A program made the translations under genes and the position numbers. A model generated the notes under the pieces. It was not told the origin of the DNA, did no database searches, and worked only from the letters and a program-made list of their open reading frames with translations. A stretch of 58,906 nt of DNA, taken from the NCBI GenBank assembly GCA_003553445.1, contig PWEK01000048.1:1-58906 (forward strand). The letters are read 5' to 3'. This DNA comes from Elusimicrobiota bacterium. GTDB lineage: Bacteria > CG03 > SLGR01. Positions 1-7,100 of the stretch are shown one piece after another; the stretch's first letter is position 1, and the number at the start of each line of letters is the position of its first letter.

Positions 1-100
1 CCATCACGTCAACCGTATCCGTATCCTCAGCATACGCCGAAGATAACACCAATACCGCCATAAGCGGCAATACAAACAATACTTTCATCAGCTTTTTCAT
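1..100 (-). CDS. Secreted protein, N-terminal fragment (cut by window edge)
   Basis: Only the first 33 codons lie inside the window. The ATG at 100 is preceded by a good ribosome binding site (AAAGGAG, about 7 bases upstream). The visible residues are a typical signal peptide: MKKLMK, a hydrophobic stretch, then an SSAYA-type cleavage site before an acidic mature start (EDTDTVD). It is the last visible gene of the minus-strand run 1892-1, after two other secreted proteins, so it is probably exported and co-expressed with them. Function cannot be called from this fragment. Confidence 0.75.
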   Translation of the reverse strand, partial: MKKLMKVLFVLPLMAVLVLSSAYAEDTDTVDVM

Positions 101-175
101 CTTCTCTTCTCCTTTCTTTTCTTTTCACTTTTCTTCTTCACTTGCCCTATATTTTTTTTCCATAAAAAAACCTCC

Positions 176-1081
176 TTATTCCGTCCACACATACACCCTT
201 GAAAATATTTCAATAGGTACATCGTAATCATTGAGTTCCCCAACAACTACAAAAGCGAATTTCCGGTCTCTGTACTTCTCTTTATCCGGAATATTAATCT
301 CCATATCCAGGTGATTAATAGACATGCTTTCCGAGACAATATTTTCTTCATCTAACTGCAACCATTCATTATCCGGAGCAGGTTCATATTCACCTGCTAT
401 CCCGTACCTGCTTATCCGCCCTGGCTCAACTGATTTAAATGTCAACTTATAATCATTGCGGCTCCTGTTTATTATCTGGGGTGAAGGGTTATCAAATCCG
501 TCGGCTATTACAGTAGTTCCGGGTTTCACACCCCTTATACTTACACTGTAGGGCTCTAGCGTAATCCTAAGCGAATCCATTATCCTTTCCCGGTACTCGC
601 TCATTATAGTTTCAGGGGTTTCCCCGGTTGAAAACCTGATAATGTTTGCATATGAGAGATTTACGTGAACCCCCGGACTGTCAGGAACCCGTCTTGTTCT
701 TATATGCACCCTTGAAGTAAAGTGCCTTCCTTCATATTTCTCTTCATTAGGAATAGAAATAATAATCTCGCAGGGCATCTCTTCACCGGGTTCAAGAGAA
801 AACTCGTTAGGATAAACGGTAAGCCACTCGGTATCCGGAATATTTTCATACCCCTCCCTTATATCTCCGGGACTTGCTTTTGCAATTTCAACTACAACGT
901 CTACGCTTCTGTCCAACTTATTTCCCACAGTTAGAGGAAGCCCGGCCTCTTCCTGGAGGCTGTAGACCATCCCCGGCTTCATGCCGGAGAGGACAGGGTT
1001 AGTAAAATTAACGTATAAGCCTGCCGCTGCATCTGCTGTGGAAATAACCAACATCAAAATTAAAAACAGTACTGTTTTCAT
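176..1081 (-). CDS. Secreted protein with two copies of a repeated beta-type domain
   Basis: 301 residues with an N-terminal signal peptide (residues 1-19, ending ADAAA). The mature part holds two copies of one roughly 110-residue module. Each has a KPG turn (MKPGMVY; VKPGTTV), then IPDTEWL or APDNEWL, then a strand leading into IPNEEKYEGRHF or IPDKEKYRDRKF. The gene upstream (1119-1607) carries a single copy of the same module. The hydrophobic/charged alternation suggests an immunoglobulin-like or other beta-sandwich fold, but I do not recognise a named family. ATG at 1081 has an AAGGAGATT ribosome binding site. Likely periplasmic or surface adhesin-like or structural; function unknown. Confidence 0.85.
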   Translation of the reverse strand: MKTVLFLILMLVISTADAAAGLYVNFTNPVLSGMKPGMVYSLQEEAGLPLTVGNKLDRSVDVVVEIAKASPGDIREGYENIPDTEWLTVYPNEFSLEPGEEMPCEIIISIPNEEKYEGRHFTSRVHIRTRRVPDSPGVHVNLSYANIIRFSTGETPETIMSEYRERIMDSLRITLEPYSVSIRGVKPGTTVIADGFDNPSPQIINRSRNDYKLTFKSVEPGRISRYGIAGEYEPAPDNEWLQLDEENIVSESMSINHLDMEINIPDKEKYRDRKFAFVVVGELNDYDVPIEIFSRVYVWTE

Positions 1082-1118
1082 ATTCCAATCTCCTTCTCTT
1101 TGATTTCATTCATAACGC

Positions 1119-1607
1119 TCATATACCTATGGCGTCTCTTATCCTTCTCCATAGACCTTTCCTTTCCTTTGTTTCCAATACAACCCTGCTTCTGATTGCT
1201 GCCTGAATATCTTCCTCCCCCGTGGTTTCAATCAGCAAATCAACCCTGAAGCTTCTTCCGTAATACTCCTTCCCGGATGGAATTTTTATAAGAACATCGG
1301 TTTTCTCCCACTGACCCGGTTTGAGTTTCATGGATGAGTTGAGGGGCCTGAGCCATTTCGCATCCGGGATGCTCTCATGCGCCTCATCCTTAGCCGCGGG
1401 TTCTTCAAAACCGAGTTTCAGATTCTCTGTTCTGTCTCCCGGGTTATTAACCTTTACGTAATCCCCCGTTAACTCACTCAGGTAGTACTCCTCTCCGGGC
1501 TTTAAATCTTCTATGAAGCACTCAGTGAAAGGGGTCAGGATGCTCCGCCCGTAAAGATTGCCTGAGCATAACAGAAGGGAAAAAATCAATAATTTATCTA
1601 TTTTCAC
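1119..1607 (-). CDS. Secreted single-module paralogue of the 176-1081 protein
   Basis: 162 residues with a signal peptide (MKIDKLLIFSLLLCSG, cleaved near residue 20). The mature protein is one copy of the module seen twice in the next gene: LKPGEEYYL, VNNPGDRTENL, IPDAKWL, LKPGQWE and IPSGKEYYGRSF. It ends in a basic tail (RKGLWRRIRDAIGI) that could be a short amphipathic helix. ATG at 1607 has an AAAAGGAG site 4 bases upstream. Only 37 bases separate it from the downstream paralogue, so tandem duplication and co-transcription are likely. Family not recognised. Confidence 0.85.
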   Translation of the reverse strand: MKIDKLLIFSLLLCSGNLYGRSILTPFTECFIEDLKPGEEYYLSELTGDYVKVNNPGDRTENLKLGFEEPAAKDEAHESIPDAKWLRPLNSSMKLKPGQWEKTDVLIKIPSGKEYYGRSFRVDLLIETTGEEDIQAAIRSRVVLETKERKGLWRRIRDAIGI

Positions 1608-1634
1608 ATTTTCTCCTTTTTTACTCTGAAGCCC

Positions 1635-1892
1635 TTAACATACCGCCACATTGAAATTCACGTAATTTTTTACATCTCCTCTCCACTTAAGGTCTTTGAA
1701 TTTAAGAAGATAGGTGTTTCTCCGGTACCTTCTTATTTCAAAAATATCCTGGTGGATATTTATCCTGCGGCCGTCTGTCAGAACCACGCTCTCTATATCT
1801 TCCAGACTCTCGGTTAAGCCCGGAAAAGGCTTAAGCCTGACCGCTCCCTTGTTTCCATGAACATCCTCAATCTTTCCTACAATTTTTCTCAT
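1635..1892 (-). CDS. Stand-alone RimM-like N-terminal domain protein
   Basis: 85 residues that resemble only the N-terminal beta-barrel domain of the 16S rRNA processing factor RimM: VGKIEDVHGNKGAVRLKPFPG matches the usual start pattern (VGKI.. HG..GEVRVKPF), followed by a YLLKFKDL-like strand and a terminal VNFNVAV strand. The PRC-barrel half and the linker are missing, and the neighbours are secreted proteins rather than rpsP, trmD or rplS. The ATG at 1892 is chosen because AGGAGGAG lies immediately upstream. An intrinsic terminator sits directly before that site, so expression probably depends on read-through of the leader. Role in ribosome assembly is inferred by domain only; a diverged function is equally possible. 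Confidence 0.7.
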   Translation of the reverse strand: MRKIVGKIEDVHGNKGAVRLKPFPGLTESLEDIESVVLTDGRRINIHQDIFEIRRYRRNTYLLKFKDLKWRGDVKNYVNFNVAVC

Positions 1893-1902
1893 ATCTCCTC
1901 CT

Positions 1903-1932
1903 AAAAAAATACCGCCTTCTCTCGAAGACGGC
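1903..1932 (-). terminator. Intrinsic terminator/attenuator in the leader of the RimM-like gene
   Basis: Read on the minus strand: a 9-bp stem (1924-1932 with 1911-1919, two G-U pairs), loop GAGA, then A and seven U. The U run touches the AGGAGGAG ribosome binding site (1895-1902) of the gene starting at 1892. No gene ends just before it; it lies about 230 bases downstream of a promoter (2167-2195), so it works as an attenuator rather than an operon end. Confidence 0.75.
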
Positions 1933-2000
1933 ATTGTTCAGTATTTCCCTCCATATCCATATATATATTTATTCTGTGATTTTTTTTATTCATCTCAGTC

Positions 2001-2078
2001 GCCGTAGTCTAAAACCTTTAGGCCGAGAAAGGCTGTTTCAACCCCTTTCAGGGTATTTCAACTTTTATTTTCTACGGT
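2001..2078 (-). promoter_or_regulatory. Candidate structured 5' leader (riboswitch-like element)
   Basis: On the minus-strand transcript a closing helix pairs CCGUAG (2077-2072) with CUACGG (2007-2002). Inside are two hairpins: a 5-bp stem with a GAAA tetraloop (2054-2041) and a CCUUU/AAAGG stem (2032-2028 with 2019-2015, loop 2027-2020). The 3' strand of the closing helix can instead pair ACGGC (2005-2001) with GCCGU (1932-1928), the 5' arm of the terminator. This gives exclusive aptamer-closed/terminator-on and aptamer-open/terminator-off states. I cannot match it to a known riboswitch class. Confidence 0.5.
2035..2062 (+). repeat. Single CRISPR-repeat-like 28-mer
   Basis: A 28-base segment starts GTTTCAACCCC and ends GGGTATTTCAAC on the plus strand, with an internal CCCT-TTC-AGGG dyad. 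On the minus strand it ends TTGAAAC, the form common at the 3' end of CRISPR repeats. Only one copy is present, there is no spacer array and no cas gene nearby, and it coincides with a hairpin of the leader element, so a true CRISPR origin is uncertain. Confidence 0.25.
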
Positions 2079-2160
2079 ATGTCTTTCGCTCTTATCCTCC
2101 TTTGTATCAACCGGTTTTGAGTGGTTTTTTTAATTTTATTATTATTCATCATTCCCTTCC

Positions 2161-2192
2161 AATATAATATTAACACGGAATAATATTATATT
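2161..2192. promoter_or_regulatory. 12-bp perfect inverted repeat over the promoter
   Basis: The arms 2161-2172 and 2181-2192 are perfectly complementary with an 8-base spacer (ACACGGAA). The repeat covers the -10 box, spacer and start of the -35 box, the position expected of a repressor operator. AT-richness makes chance occurrence possible. Confidence 0.4.
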
Positions 2193-2195
2193 CAA
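2167..2195 (-). promoter_or_regulatory. Sigma-70 promoter for the 1892-1 gene run
   Basis: TTGAAT (2195-2190), 17-base spacer, TAATAT (2172-2167) on the minus strand. Expected start near 2160 gives a leader of about 270 bases before the RimM-like gene. Confidence 0.55.
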
Positions 2196-2229
2196 CTTTT
2201 ATCAGTATTATATGTATTTTATGTTTAGC

Positions 2230-3672
2230 TTATAAAGGAAGGGATATTGAAATTGTGGTGCCTTTGCCGGGAGCGGAATTTGAAATCTCTATAGTCCCCT
2301 TGTGGTTTTTTATTATGCGATAAGAAATTGAAAGCCCCAATCCTGTCCCCTCTCCTACATCCTTTGTACTGTAGAACGGTTCAAAGACCTTCTCTTTTAC
2401 TTCTTCGGGCATCCCTTCTCCATCATCACGGAACCTGACAGCAAGGAAGTCTTTTCTGCCTTTTTTTATTTTTTCAGTTTCTATCTCTAACGTACCGCCT
2501 TCTGACATTGCGTGAGCGGCATTATTTATTATATTTAAAAATACCTGCTGGAGATTTCTGAATGACGCCCTTACCCGGGGAAGATTTCTGTCAAACTTTT
2601 TTTCTACTTTTATATTTTTAAACATCACCTCCGTTTCACATAATCCAAAGGTTTCTTCCAGGATTTCGTGTATGTCGTAATGCTTGTAATCATATGTCTG
2701 GTTCCGGGAGAATTCAAGAAGGTTGGAAACAATTTTCCTGCACCTCAGGGCAGCCCGCTCCATTTTTTTTACAATCTCATAATTGGCATCTTCGGGGGAA
2801 ATTTTAATAAGAAGCCGCTGAAGATTTCCCAGGATGCCGGTAAGGGGGTTATTTATTTCGTGGGCGACCCCTCCGGAAAGCTCTCCCACTGCCGCCATTT
2901 TTCCCATCTGGGTTATTTTCATCTGATATTCCTTTAAATCTTTCTGCATTTTATTTATTGAATCAGCTATTTTCCTGAATTCATTTTCTTTTTCCATCTT
3001 GAGATTATAGTCAAGGTTGCCGCTTCCGATTTCATCTGTTGCCTTCGCAAACTTCTTAAGCGGTCCTGATATTGCCCTGTAGAGATTAAAGCTGATAAAA
3101 ATCATTATCAGAAGAACGATGCCAAATGATAGAGCAAAATAATTGGTTATTCTCTGCCTGAAAGCAACCGCTTCAGTGCGGGATGCCTCTACGCGGGTGC
3201 CTACAAGTTTTATTTTCCGGTCAAAAAGCTCCTTTATTCTTTCCACGCGTGATAATACCTCTCCGTGAGCTATTTCCATAGCCCGTGTTCTATTTCCATT
3301 GGAAATAAACTCCATTGCGCGTTCGTATGAATCATTAAGCTCGCGTGTTTTACTTCTTATATCACTGACATACTTGGATGAAATTGACCTGTCCGAAAGT
3401 CTGTTGAGCTCTCCGGTAAGCTCTCTTTTAAGGTTACTGAAATTATGTCTTTCTGTTTCCTGCGATAGAAATATGTAATAATCGAATGACTGGGCCATGC
3501 TGTTGAATATTCCGCTGGCCCTTCTTAAATCTCCCCTCAGCTGAAGGTAGGTATTTGAAGTTGTATAATATTGGGATTGTTTCCCGGTAATTAGAAGTGA
3601 ACCCGCTCCCAGCCCGATGGTAACGATTATGAATATTAAAAGAATAAGCAGTATTCTTAATCTGATTGACAT
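2230..3672 (-). CDS. Membrane sensor histidine kinase with HAMP domain
   Basis: 480 residues. Transmembrane helix 1 spans about residues 7-28 and helix 2 about 176-198, flanking a helical periplasmic sensor of about 145 residues. A HAMP segment follows (200-250), then a HisKA dimerisation domain with the phospho-acceptor motif GGVAHEINNPLTGI and an ATPase domain (FLNIINNAAHAM, DDGEGMPEEV, GTGLGLSI). The H-E-I-N-N-P form of the H box is typical of NtrB/AtoS-like kinases. No receiver gene is adjacent. The ATG at 3672 has no recognisable ribosome binding site. It is the last gene of the set that starts at 5738 and follows the PPIase gene by 37 bases. Confidence 0.92.
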   Translation of the reverse strand: MSIRLRILLILLIFIIVTIGLGAGSLLITGKQSQYYTTSNTYLQLRGDLRRASGIFNSMAQSFDYYIFLSQETERHNFSNLKRELTGELNRLSDRSISSKYVSDIRSKTRELNDSYERAMEFISNGNRTRAMEIAHGEVLSRVERIKELFDRKIKLVGTRVEASRTEAVAFRQRITNYFALSFGIVLLIMIFISFNLYRAISGPLKKFAKATDEIGSGNLDYNLKMEKENEFRKIADSINKMQKDLKEYQMKITQMGKMAAVGELSGGVAHEINNPLTGILGNLQRLLIKISPEDANYEIVKKMERAALRCRKIVSNLLEFSRNQTYDYKHYDIHEILEETFGLCETEVMFKNIKVEKKFDRNLPRVRASFRNLQQVFLNIINNAAHAMSEGGTLEIETEKIKKGRKDFLAVRFRDDGEGMPEEVKEKVFEPFYSTKDVGEGTGLGLSISYRIIKNHKGTIEISNSAPGKGTTISISLPL

Positions 3673-3709
3673 TTTTAAGGAGGCGGATTTTTACTGTCCG
3701 GCCTATGAC

Positions 3710-4609
3710 TTATTTTATATAATCGTCCTTTATTGATTCTATCCACCCGGGATACTTTCGGTTTATTTTACTGTTGAGTATAGCGGCTCTTATATTTCTT
3801 TCAAGTTCGCTATCCAGTTCGGCCTCTCTTTCCTCTGTAATATCTTTTACTTTCATTACATGCCAGCCCCGCCGGGTCCTTACAGGCCTGCTTACCTCTC
3901 CTTTATTCAATGCAAAAACCACCCCGGATATTTCTTCGTTGAGCATCTCTTGAGAAAAATAGCCTATATCGCCGCCCGACCCTGCCGTTTCTTCGTCTTC
4001 CGATTTAGCCTCCGCCATCTTATCAAAGTCGGCTCCGGCTTTTATTGAAGTATATACAAGTTCGGCTTCACTTTCATTATTTAAGAGTATATGCGCAAGC
4101 CTCACCTGCCGGGGGGCAGAAAGCCTTTCTTTATTTTCCTCAAAATAATCCTCTATTTCATTTTCAGTAACCTCAATGTCATAATCGGACTTCACCATCT
4201 CATTTTTCATGAGTTCAACCCTGATACGCCTTTTCAGCTCTTCCTCGGTAAGGCCCTCCTGAATTAGAAACCTGCTGTAATTTTCTTCATCGGCAAAGTC
4301 TTCCTTTATAAAGCCCAACTCCCTTTCCACTTCTGATTCATCAATTTCCAGCCCCCGGGAATCCGCCTCCTCAAGAACCAGTAATTCCTCTATCATCTGA
4401 GAAAGCACTTCCTCACCAAAAAGGCTGTAGAGCCTTGAATAAAGCTTATCATGAGTTATCTTCCTCTCACCAACGGTAATTATCACTTCAGAGCCCTGCT
4501 CAATCTTTTCATCTAATTCAACCGCTTCAACCGCCTCGCCGGTTTTTGCGCAGCCAGCTAATACCGCCGATAAAAGCAAAATTAATGCGCCTGTTAAACA
4601 CTTCATCAT
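3710..4609 (-). CDS. Parvulin-type peptidyl-prolyl isomerase lipoprotein (SurA/PrsA-like)
   Basis: 299 residues. A lipoprotein signal ends in the lipobox LAGC (Cys about 20). An acidic N-terminal SurA-type helical domain (about 40-150) precedes one rotamase domain (about 165-265) with the family signatures RLAHILL, GGDIGYFS and GEVSRPVRTRRGWHVMKV. Predicted job: folding of exported or outer-membrane proteins in the periplasm while anchored by lipid. The start ATG lies one base after the sigma-factor stop (TAA at 4613-4611), so the two are translationally coupled. Confidence 0.92.
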   Translation of the reverse strand: MMKCLTGALILLLSAVLAGCAKTGEAVEAVELDEKIEQGSEVIITVGERKITHDKLYSRLYSLFGEEVLSQMIEELLVLEEADSRGLEIDESEVERELGFIKEDFADEENYSRFLIQEGLTEEELKRRIRVELMKNEMVKSDYDIEVTENEIEDYFEENKERLSAPRQVRLAHILLNNESEAELVYTSIKAGADFDKMAEAKSEDEETAGSGGDIGYFSQEMLNEEISGVVFALNKGEVSRPVRTRRGWHVMKVKDITEEREAELDSELERNIRAAILNSKINRKYPGWIESIKDDYIK

Positions 4610-4610
4610 T

Positions 4611-5432
4611 TTATCTGAGATTATTTCTCAACTTCCTTATTGCTGTAGTCTGAATGTCTCTTGCCCTGGAATCGGATATATTTAATTTTTCGGAAATTTC
4701 AGAGTAGGTATGATTCTCTTCCTCGCCAAGCCCGAACCTTAATCTAACCCCCTTTTTTTCCTCATCATCAAGCACATCCAGCAGCCTGTTGAGCTGCTGT
4801 CTTACACTTATTTTTTCCAGTATTTCATCAACGGTTTCCCCGTTATCCGAGATTATGTCTTTTAATGTGGCGGTTTCTTCAGAGTCCATGTAAAAATCAA
4901 GGGATTTCACATACTTCATTTTCATGGCGGAAATCAAAGTGTCTCGCACTTCCGATATTGTCATGTCTATTTTCTGGGCAAGTTCTTCATAGTTCGGATG
5001 AGCCCCCGATTCGCGTAAAAGCCTGGATGCTGTCTGCTCTATCTTTTTTAAATCCCTCAGCTTCTTTTCGGGCAGCTGTATTACACTTCTTGATTTTAGT
5101 ATCGCCTCCTGAAAATGTTTCTCAATCCACCAGGATGCATAAGTAGAAAACTTATAACCCTTTTCCGGATCATATTTTTTCACAGCTTTTATTAGCCCAA
5201 TATTACCCTCTTCAATGAAATTAAGGAATTCTATGCTGAGGGCAGGGTAGTAATATTTCTTGGCAAGTGTTATAACAAGCGGGAGGTTTACCTCAATAAG
5301 CCTCATTCGGGCTTTTTCGGATTTGCTCCCGTTCTTCTTTGTCAGACGGAAGAGCCTTTTCTCCTCTTCCTCTGAAAGCGGTTTTATATCATGTATCTGT
5401 TTGAAATATATCTTTAATGAATTATCAGTCAA
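4611..5432 (-). CDS. RNA polymerase sigma-70 family factor (RpoD/RpoS-like, no region 1.1)
   Basis: 273 residues. Regions 1.2 and 2 (LKIYFKQI, LIEVNLPLVITLAKKY, NFIEEGNIGLIKAVKKYDP), 2.3/2.4 (GYKFSTYASWWIEKHFQEAI), region 3 and region 4 with a helix-turn-helix (TYSEISEKLNISDSRARDIQ) are all present. Starts at a TTG (5432) because AGAGGA lies 5 bases upstream and no ATG is near. Region 1.1 is absent, so it is probably a group 2 or 3 factor. A second sigma factor is encoded at 29223-30104. Coupled to an extracytoplasmic chaperone gene and a membrane kinase, it may direct an envelope-related regulon; that is inference. Confidence 0.92.
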   Translation of the reverse strand: MTDNSLKIYFKQIHDIKPLSEEEEKRLFRLTKKNGSKSEKARMRLIEVNLPLVITLAKKYYYPALSIEFLNFIEEGNIGLIKAVKKYDPEKGYKFSTYASWWIEKHFQEAILKSRSVIQLPEKKLRDLKKIEQTASRLLRESGAHPNYEELAQKIDMTISEVRDTLISAMKMKYVKSLDFYMDSEETATLKDIISDNGETVDEILEKISVRQQLNRLLDVLDDEEKKGVRLRFGLGEEENHTYSEISEKLNISDSRARDIQTTAIRKLRNNLR

Positions 5433-5477
5433 TTAATTCCTCTTTATCAGATACATTCCGCGCTTCCAAAGAAAATA

Positions 5478-5738
5478 TTATTCTATCTCCTCCTCTTCAA
5501 TCAGTTTCGTATTTCTCTCTATATTCATAAGCAACCTTACTATTCCCGCGAGAGCGACAAGCACGGAAAAGTACAGTATTCCCACTATCAGGGCAACCAC
5601 GCTCATGCCTCTCGGGCTTCCCGGCTGACCGCCGGTTAATAGTATTATTACCGCAGATACAACAGCGGCAATCAGAACCAAACAGGCTACAACTTCCATC
5701 ATTAACGCAACAATTTTAAGCATCCTGTTTCTAAACAT
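5478..5738 (-). CDS. Small two-helix membrane protein
   Basis: 86 residues with two hydrophobic segments (about 10-33 and 45-67) separated by a short GQPGSPRG loop, and a charged C-terminus (NIERNTKLIEEEEIE). It resembles small DUF4282-like membrane proteins in layout, but I cannot name a family. ATG at 5738 has AAAGGAG upstream. It is first in the set with the sigma factor 45 bases downstream and lies behind a strong promoter. Confidence 0.75.
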   Translation of the reverse strand: MFRNRMLKIVALMMEVVACLVLIAAVVSAVIILLTGGQPGSPRGMSVVALIVGILYFSVLVALAGIVRLLMNIERNTKLIEEEEIE

Positions 5739-5782
5739 TAATAGTCTCCTTTCGTTCGGTTTAAAAAATCAACGTTATATAA

Positions 5783-5811
5783 ATTATATACATCATACCC
5801 TTATAATTCAA
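5783..5811 (-). promoter_or_regulatory. Strong sigma-70 promoter with dyad over the -35 box
   Basis: TTGAAT (5811-5806), 17-base spacer, TATAAT (5788-5783). A CCCTT/AAGGG inverted repeat (5798-5802 with 5810-5814) straddles the -35 box. It should drive the membrane protein, sigma factor, PPIase and kinase genes. Confidence 0.7.
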
Positions 5812-5851
5812 GGGCTGCCGTCAATTTTTGTATCAGTTATAAAGACCGCTA

Positions 5852-6631
5852 TCAGCTTTGTTTCTGCTTTAGTTCTGCGGAAATTATTTCAGCGGCTTTT
5901 TTTCCTGACATAAGCATTCCGCCAAATACCGGCCCCATCCTCGGTGCACCATATACAGCATTCGCGGCCATTCCGCATACATATAGGCATGGATATACTT
6001 CTTTTGTGTTTTCTACAACAACCGATTCGGCTTTTTCGGCCCACATTGACTTTTCTCCAATAATCTTTCCGGTCGTTGTATTAAGTTTGCCAGTTTTCTT
6101 CTCTACAATGCTGCAGACCTCCAGAGGGTGTCCGGTTGCTTCAACAACAGCCTTTGATTTTACCGCTACCGGGTCTACGTGAAGTCCCGATGTCTCTACC
6201 GATGTCCAGTTTATAACAACACCACCAACTGATTTTTCTCTAATTACAACATCCTCTACAGATATTGAGTTGAATATTTTACAACCGGCGTCCCAGCAGC
6301 CCGCGGTAAGTTTGGATACTGCTTCTATTGAAGAAGAAACCAGGTTTCCCTCGTCATTTTCATAACTTATATTAAAGTCATCCAGTATCCCCTTGGCTTC
6401 ACTCTGTACGACGATTTTCGGGAACATCATACCACCGCCCCACATACCCCCGCCAACAGAAAGCTTTCTTTCAAAAAGCACAGTTTTTATTCCATCCTGT
6501 GCAAGGTATCTTCCAGCTGTCAGTCCGGCCGGCCCGCCCCCGCATATAACTACATCAACATCCAGATTATCCAGTAGCTCGTCTACCGCGTTTTTTATTA
6601 TTGATTTTGTAACTTTTACTTCTTCAATCAT
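5852..6631 (-). CDS. thi4: Thi4-type sulfide-dependent thiazole synthase, histidine form
   Basis: 259 residues. FAD/NAD-binding signature VDVVICGGGPAGLTAG (about 26-40), GGGMWGGGMMF (60-70) and the C-terminal GAPRMGPVFGGMLMSGKKAAE are Thi4 hallmarks. At the position where eukaryotic Thi4 has the sulfur-donating Cys, this protein has His (GLHVDP, His about 151), as in methanogen Thi4, which takes sulfur from free sulfide and acts catalytically. Product: the thiazole moiety of thiamin. Related archaeal proteins have been called ribose-1,5-bisphosphate isomerase, but the HVDP motif and FAD site favour thiazole synthase. Last gene of the sulfide-assimilation set; 6 bases after the NIL-ferredoxin gene. 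Confidence 0.92.
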   Translation of the reverse strand: MIEEVKVTKSIIKNAVDELLDNLDVDVVICGGGPAGLTAGRYLAQDGIKTVLFERKLSVGGGMWGGGMMFPKIVVQSEAKGILDDFNISYENDEGNLVSSSIEAVSKLTAGCWDAGCKIFNSISVEDVVIREKSVGGVVINWTSVETSGLHVDPVAVKSKAVVEATGHPLEVCSIVEKKTGKLNTTTGKIIGEKSMWAEKAESVVVENTKEVYPCLYVCGMAANAVYGAPRMGPVFGGMLMSGKKAAEIISAELKQKQS

Positions 6632-6637
6632 TTTTTT

Positions 6638-7045
6638 TTAAAACTCCAAAACCATTGCTTTAGTCGGGCAAGCCGGTATACAAAGCTCGCACGCTATGCA
6701 TTTTTCGGTTTCAAAATTTATCTCTCCTGTTTTCCTGTTTACACTGAGCGCTTCGCTGGGGCAGCAGACAACGCAGGCCCCGCAATGTGTGCATTTTTCA
6801 TCATCCCTTCTGACATCTTTGGAAAGAGGCTGCATGGAAACACCTGCTTTCTTTAAATACCGCACACCCTTCCTATAATCGCTCTCATCACCCTCAAGCT
6901 CCATTACCATAAGCCCCTCTTCATCAGGCAGGATTTTTGCCTTAAGTATATTAAAGCTTAAATCATATTCCTTAATTAGCCTGTAAACAATCGGTTTGTT
7001 TACGAGATCCTTCGGAAAGTGAAGCACTATCTTTTTTGATTTCAT
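6638..7045 (-). CDS. NIL-domain ferredoxin of the sulfide-to-homocysteine pathway
   Basis: 135 residues: an N-terminal NIL (ACT-like) domain (about 1-78) and two [4Fe-4S] motifs, CTHCGACVVCCPSEAL and CIACELCIPACPTKAM. In Methanosarcina acetivorans a protein of this architecture works with a COG1900 protein to make homocysteine from aspartate semialdehyde and sulfide. Here it sits 55 bases after the COG1900 gene, the same pairing. Probably delivers electrons to, or assembles sulfur with, its partner in the cytoplasm. Confidence 0.9.
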   Translation of the reverse strand: MKSKKIVLHFPKDLVNKPIVYRLIKEYDLSFNILKAKILPDEEGLMVMELEGDESDYRKGVRYLKKAGVSMQPLSKDVRRDDEKCTHCGACVVCCPSEALSVNRKTGEINFETEKCIACELCIPACPTKAMVLEF

Positions 7046-7100
7046 TTTACTTTTCCCAAAATTTTTCTAATTAACCTTTTTCTTTCCGGCAATACAAGCC

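Noticed and set aside
125-163. 12-residue frame (MEKKYRASEEEK) behind AAGGAGG between the two secreted genes
   Set aside because: Good ribosome binding site, but too short and purine-rich to support as a gene without conservation data.
1990-2080. Resemblance of the leader to the c-di-GMP (GEMM-I) riboswitch core
   Set aside because: A GNRA hairpin and AGCC...GGCCUAA are present, but the conserved ACGCAAAGCC string and the expected closing helix are missing; similarity is probably accidental.
3665-3700. Anti-Shine-Dalgarno-like CCTCCTTA before the kinase ATG
   Set aside because: Could be read as regulatory, but a single occurrence with no pairing partner is not enough to claim it.
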